A program made the translations under genes and the position numbers. The notes under the pieces are model-generated. The model worked only from the letters and a program-made list of their open reading frames with translations, did not search any database and had not been told where the DNA came from. A DNA stretch of 64,000 nt from an uncultured Roseburia sp. (GTDB taxonomy: Bacteria > Bacillota_A > Clostridia > Lachnospirales > Lachnospiraceae), in NCBI GenBank assembly GCA_900557275.1, contig USRX01000007.1, positions 34,476-98,475 on the forward strand, read 5' to 3'. Of the stretch, positions 60,806 to 64,000 are shown in pieces. Numbering within the stretch: position 1 is the stretch's first letter; each line of letters begins with the position of its first letter.

Positions 60806-62269
60806 CTACTCTCTTACCAGCGGACATCTCTGAAATTCATGTGTCTGTTCAAAGGTATACGCTGCACGAATAATATTTTTCTCTTTAAAGCAATCTCCGA
60901 TGAGCTGCAGACCGATTGGAAGTCCTTTGGAATCCACACCACACGGTACACTGATTCCCGGAAGTCCTGCCAGGTTTACAGAAATCGTATAAATATCGCC
61001 AAGATACATCTTAATCGGATCAGACAGGGAATCTCCCAGCTTCGGCGCTGTAGTAGGAGCTGCCGGTCCGAGGATAACATCATAGGTCTCAAATGCTTTG
61101 TCAAATGCCTGTTTGATCAGTGCTTTTGTTCTCAGTGCTTTCAGGTAATATGCATCATAATATCCGGAGCTTAATACGAAAGAGCCCAGCATGATACGAC
61201 GTTTTACCTCTGCGCCAAAGCCTTCGGAACGGCTCTTTTTATACATATTATGAAGTCCGTCATACTCTTCGGTACGATATCCGTATTTGATACCGTCAAA
61301 ACGGGCAAGGTTGGAGCTTGCTTCCGCAGATGCGATGACATAATATGCCGGGATCGCATACTCTACGAGACTTAAGTCAAACTCTTCTACGATGGCTCCC
61401 TGTTCTTTCAGAACTTCTGCTGCATGAAGCACTGCCTCTTTTACTTCCGGATCAAGGCCTTCGCCAAAATAATCTCTCGGAATACCGATCTTCATACCTT
61501 TTACATCTTTTACAAGGGCAGATGTAAAATCAAGATCTTCTCTCTCTACAGAAGTAGAGTCTTTTTTATCATGGGATGCAATGATCTCAAGGATCGTTGC
61601 ACAGTCTGTCACATCTTTTGCTACCGGTCCGATCTGATCCAGAGAAGAACCGTAAGCGATCAGTCCGTAACGGGATACAGTACCATAAGTCGGTTTGATA
61701 CCGGTCACGCCACAGAAAGAACTCGGCTGACGGATCGATCCGCCGGTATCAGAACCAAGGGCATAGAAGCACTCTTCTGCTGCCACTGCCGCACAGGAAC
61801 CACCGGAAGAACCGCCCGGCACATGATCTGTATTCCATGGATTTCTTGTCTCGCCGTATGCAGAAGTCTCTGTGGTACTTCCCATGGCAAACTCGTCCAT
61901 ATTTGTCTTGCCAATGATAACCGCTCCTGCTGCTTCCAGATTCAGCACTGCCTGAGAGCTGAATGTCGGGATAAAGTTGCCAAGGATCTTGGAACTGCAG
62001 GTAGTCAGCATGCCTTCGGTGCACATATTATCTTTGATGGCTACCGGTACGCCGGCCAGAGGACCGGTCAGTTCGCCTGCATCGATCTTTGCCTGTACTT
62101 CCTTTGCACGTTTCAATGCGCCTTCCTCATCTACGGTCACATAAGCGTTGATGACGCTCTCTGATTTTTTGATCTGCTCTAGAGAAGCTTTTACTGCTTC
62201 TTCTACGGTTACTTCTTTTGCTTTGATCTTCTTGCCTAATTCAACGGCTGTCAAACTTGTCAAGCCCAT
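60806..62269 (-). CDS. gatA: Aspartyl/glutamyl-tRNA amidotransferase subunit A
   Basis: A 487-residue amidase-signature enzyme with Lys in VPVAIKDNMCTEGMLTTCSS, and the Ser-cisSer-Lys segment VPGGSSGGSCAAVAAEECFY followed by GSDTGGSIRQPSSFCGV. It hydrolyses glutamine and passes ammonia to GatB to convert Glu-tRNA(Gln) or Asp-tRNA(Asn). It lies 15 bp after gatC. The indirect route to Gln-tRNA is normal for Clostridia. Confidence 0.97.
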   Translation of the reverse strand: MGLTSLTAVELGKKIKAKEVTVEEAVKASLEQIKKSESVINAYVTVDEEGALKRAKEVQAKIDAGELTGPLAGVPVAIKDNMCTEGMLTTCSSKILGNFIPTFSSQAVLNLEAAGAVIIGKTNMDEFAMGSTTETSAYGETRNPWNTDHVPGGSSGGSCAAVAAEECFYALGSDTGGSIRQPSSFCGVTGIKPTYGTVSRYGLIAYGSSLDQIGPVAKDVTDCATILEIIASHDKKDSTSVEREDLDFTSALVKDVKGMKIGIPRDYFGEGLDPEVKEAVLHAAEVLKEQGAIVEEFDLSLVEYAIPAYYVIASAEASSNLARFDGIKYGYRTEEYDGLHNMYKKSRSEGFGAEVKRRIMLGSFVLSSGYYDAYYLKALRTKALIKQAFDKAFETYDVILGPAAPTTAPKLGDSLSDPIKMYLGDIYTISVNLAGLPGISVPCGVDSKGLPIGLQLIGDCFKEKNIIRAAYTFEQTHEFQRCPLVRE

Positions 62270-62284
62270 TTCGTATATCTCCTT

Positions 62285-62578
62285 CTATTCTACTGTACGC
62301 GGCACCTTAAAGCTCTGGTCTTTTTCCTCCGGTGCATTTGCCAGTATCTTTTCATGTTCATCGCCATTTGTTACCACATCTTCCCGGAATACATTATTTA
62401 CCGGAAATACATGGGACATCGGCTCTACGCCTGAAGTATCAAGCTCATTTAACTTGTCAATGTAGTCCAGCATACTTCCCATATCTTTTTTCGCCTGCTC
62501 TTTCTCTTCTCCGGAAAGTTCAAGCTTTGCCAGAATACCTACATATTCAATCGTTTCATCACTAATAATATTGGACAT
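62285..62578 (-). CDS. gatC: Aspartyl/glutamyl-tRNA amidotransferase subunit C
   Basis: A 97-residue Gat[21 protein letters not shown] at the start, and [16 protein letters not shown] with the conserved proline-rich region. I chose ATG 62578 because AAGGAGAACAAA lies just before it. A longer in-frame start would lie deeper in the upstream gene. It stabilises GatA-GatB. Its start overlaps the end of the zinc-ribbon gene by 17 bp, which ties it to that gene's translation. Confidence 0.93.
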   Translation of the reverse strand: MSNIISDETIEYVGILAKLELSGEEKEQAKKDMGSMLDYIDKLNELDTSGVEPMSHVFPVNNVFREDVVTNGDEHEKILANAPEEKDQSFKVPRTVE

Positions 62579-63605
62579 TTTGTTCTCCTTCCTGTGTATC
62601 ATCTATCTCAAGGTCTGCCGCCGCATATTGGGATGGCACCAGCTTTAACGGTGTGCCGCCAGCATAGACAGACATGCCTGATTTCATATTTACATTATAT
62701 ATACAGACAGCGTAATCATCCATGTCGGAATACTCCTGCGCATCCTTCTCTGACTGGATCAGAAAACTTCCATAGGTCTCATAATCATCCGTGCCGGACT
62801 GACCATAGGTAAGTGACACCACACCAAAGGAATCTGTACACCAGATGTCATAGCTTCCCTCCGGAAAATCGATTCCTGCTACAAGGGCGCGATCCGTAAC
62901 TTCAACAGTTCCATTTACCGGATCCAGTGGATTTTCTGTTTTGGAAACTGCTTGATTCATCTGCGCATTCTCAGTAGAAACTTCCAGTTCTGTTCCCCCA
63001 CTGACAATGATCTTGGTTCCCTGATATAAACGGACATTTTCTAATGTCTCATACCCATAATCGGTGCCCAGACTCTCATACATATAGATCTTCTGTCCAT
63101 CATTATTGATCTCGACAGAGCCGCTTCCGGATTCCAGATTCATTGTATAAACGCCTTCCGGGAGATCATAACCTACCGTATAATACCCTGCATACAACGT
63201 ATCTGTATAAGACTCTCCACTGTCACTGATCTCATAGGTCACGAAATCGTAATAATCATCGGAATATGTCTTGCTGCTCTCATGATTTTCCCAGTTCATG
63301 TCATTCCCAGAAAAATCAATATGGTTATTTTCCACAAGTCCAACGATACTCACGATAATAATAACACATACAACGATTACTGCTATTCCTCGGGCAGCAC
63401 GGTTTCGCCGAATTCTCTGCTCTGAAGCGCTTTCCCTTCGTCTGTCCTCTGTTCCATGGTCATGTACATGCGTCATAGGTCCGGCATCACAGGGACTGTT
63501 ATTCAGATTATATTCTTCTGAACGTTTTCGCTGGGGCATTCCACATTCGGTACATACACCATTTGATACCCGTCCACCACACAAAAAACATCTTACTGCT
63601 CCCAT
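62562..63605 (-). CDS. Zinc-ribbon membrane protein with extracellular beta domains
   Basis: A 347-residue protein. Residues 1-25 form a zinc ribbon with Cys6, Cys9, Cys18 and Cys21 ([17 protein letters not shown]). A charged cytosolic stretch and one transmembrane helix (about 73-90, [18 protein letters not shown]) follow. The outer part has two similar modules, about 135-215 ([20 protein letters not shown]) and about 230-320 ([20 protein letters not shown]), each with a (D/F)-x-PEG-x-Y turn. Members with an N-terminal zinc ribbon and such repeats are common in Lachnospiraceae, with unknown function. AAGGAGGGAGTAC precedes ATG. Confidence 0.75.
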   Translation of the reverse strand: MGAVRCFLCGGRVSNGVCTECGMPQRKRSEEYNLNNSPCDAGPMTHVHDHGTEDRRRESASEQRIRRNRAARGIAVIVVCVIIIVSIVGLVENNHIDFSGNDMNWENHESSKTYSDDYYDFVTYEISDSGESYTDTLYAGYYTVGYDLPEGVYTMNLESGSGSVEINNDGQKIYMYESLGTDYGYETLENVRLYQGTKIIVSGGTELEVSTENAQMNQAVSKTENPLDPVNGTVEVTDRALVAGIDFPEGSYDIWCTDSFGVVSLTYGQSGTDDYETYGSFLIQSEKDAQEYSDMDDYAVCIYNVNMKSGMSVYAGGTPLKLVPSQYAAADLEIDDTQEGEQNVQYY

Positions 63606-63945
63606 GTACTCCCTCCTTTAAAACTTTCCAGACTGAAACTGCCTGCCGAAAAATCAAATATATGCCTTTGAACCTGTATCCATTCCCGGCAAGCTGCATC
63701 ACGAAATCAACGCTTATTTTTCCGGTCAGATCATCGTTTTATCCGATGAAAAACTTCTGATCGTTCACTATCATATAATACTATAATAACCCCATATTAA
63801 TTCATTCAGATAAACTATCTTACCATAAGTACCGCTTCTCTTCAAGTTTTGACCTCTTTCTTTTCTGTAAACTTTTTCATAATATCTTTCCTTTTTTCTT
63901 CACAATATCTTCATATTTTTACCTTATGATAAATTAATATTGGGA
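63606..63945. other. Leader region of the zinc-ribbon/gat operon, no gene seen
   Basis: A 340-bp stretch between the operon's first start codon and the repeated module at the window edge. It is T/C-rich on the plus strand. No ORF with ribosome site, riboswitch consensus or strong hairpin is visible. Confidence 0.4.
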
Positions 63946-64000
63946 TATTATATCATAAGCAAAAGCGGCTTATGATCAACATTCGCCGTTCGTCAATCAT
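63946..64000 (-). repeat. 55-bp repeated module, copy 2 (at window edge)
   Basis: This matches 7721-7775 in 54 of 55 positions (G for T in the dyad loop). It carries the same dyad ATCATAAGC...GCTTATGAT and the minus-strand TATGATATAAT. It would place a transcription start near 63940, upstream of the zinc-ribbon/gat operon. Similarity may continue beyond the window. Confidence 0.6.

Noticed and set aside
1..64000. CRISPR array, tRNA or rRNA genes, prophage module
   Set aside because: I looked for regularly spaced repeats, tRNA-like GTTCGA arms and phage structural genes and saw none. A tRNA scan would settle it.

Overview
The window looks like a chromosome segment of a low-GC, anaerobic gut Firmicute, most likely Lachnospiraceae. 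The evidence is strong AGGAGG-type ribosome sites, lipoboxes, TPP and cobalamin riboswitches, a corrinoid methyltransferase operon and a GatCAB operon. This placement is an inference from gene content. I see no tRNA, rRNA, CRISPR array or complete insertion sequence.

Positions 1-8150 are accessory DNA. They hold the end of a conjugative-element gene with a possible oriT, and a MunI-like type II restriction system (MT-A70-type methylase on one strand, controller protein and nuclease on the other). They also hold two small genes, an IS21-like terminus remnant, a YhcG-type PD-(D/E)XK nuclease, a broken AbiEii-like gene, a hybrid histidine kinase and an XRE regulator. From 8.2 to 10.2 kb two Cys-pair proteins stand next to a TIR protein fused to an FtsZ-like GTPase domain that stops before the T7 catalytic loop. 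This is the most unusual gene in the window.

Positions 10.3-23 kb hold an MBL-fold hydrolase, two MATE exporters and a TPP-riboswitch-controlled pyrimidine/thiamine uptake operon (thiamine-binding protein, ThiX, ThiY, ThiZ). They also hold an AEC transporter behind a leader terminator, a phosphodiesterase, a DUF11 repeat protein, and thiM-thiE behind a second TPP riboswitch. Ribosomal protein L25/Ctc follows.

Positions 24-44 kb centre on corrinoids. A methyltransferase operon (membrane microprotein, UroD-fold methyltransferase, corrinoid protein, MtaA-like methyltransferase) sits beside a PucR-type regulator. Then come cbiC, cobT, a BtuFCD-like importer, two related lipoprotein/membrane proteins with a NEAT-like fold, a lipoprotein form of cobaltochelatase CbiK under a cobalamin riboswitch, an ABC-2 exporter, cbiL, a corrinoid-protein reactivator, a DUF2284 metal protein and an XdhC-like protein. 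Together they would scavenge or complete B12 and use it for methyl transfer.

Positions 44-64 kb hold a VbhA-like/RidA fusion, a third MATE exporter, a polar amino-acid ABC importer, a transglutaminase lipoprotein, an M18 aminopeptidase, an S8 protease and a lipoprotein. They end with a ClpX-like ATPase with an Asn-rich linker, an arylamine N-acetyltransferase with a Cys-His-Glu triad, gatB-gatA-gatC and a zinc-ribbon membrane protein. Two dispersed DNA families cross these regions: a roughly 66-bp double-dyad repeat (five copies) and a 55-bp module that looks like a shared promoter/operator (two copies).
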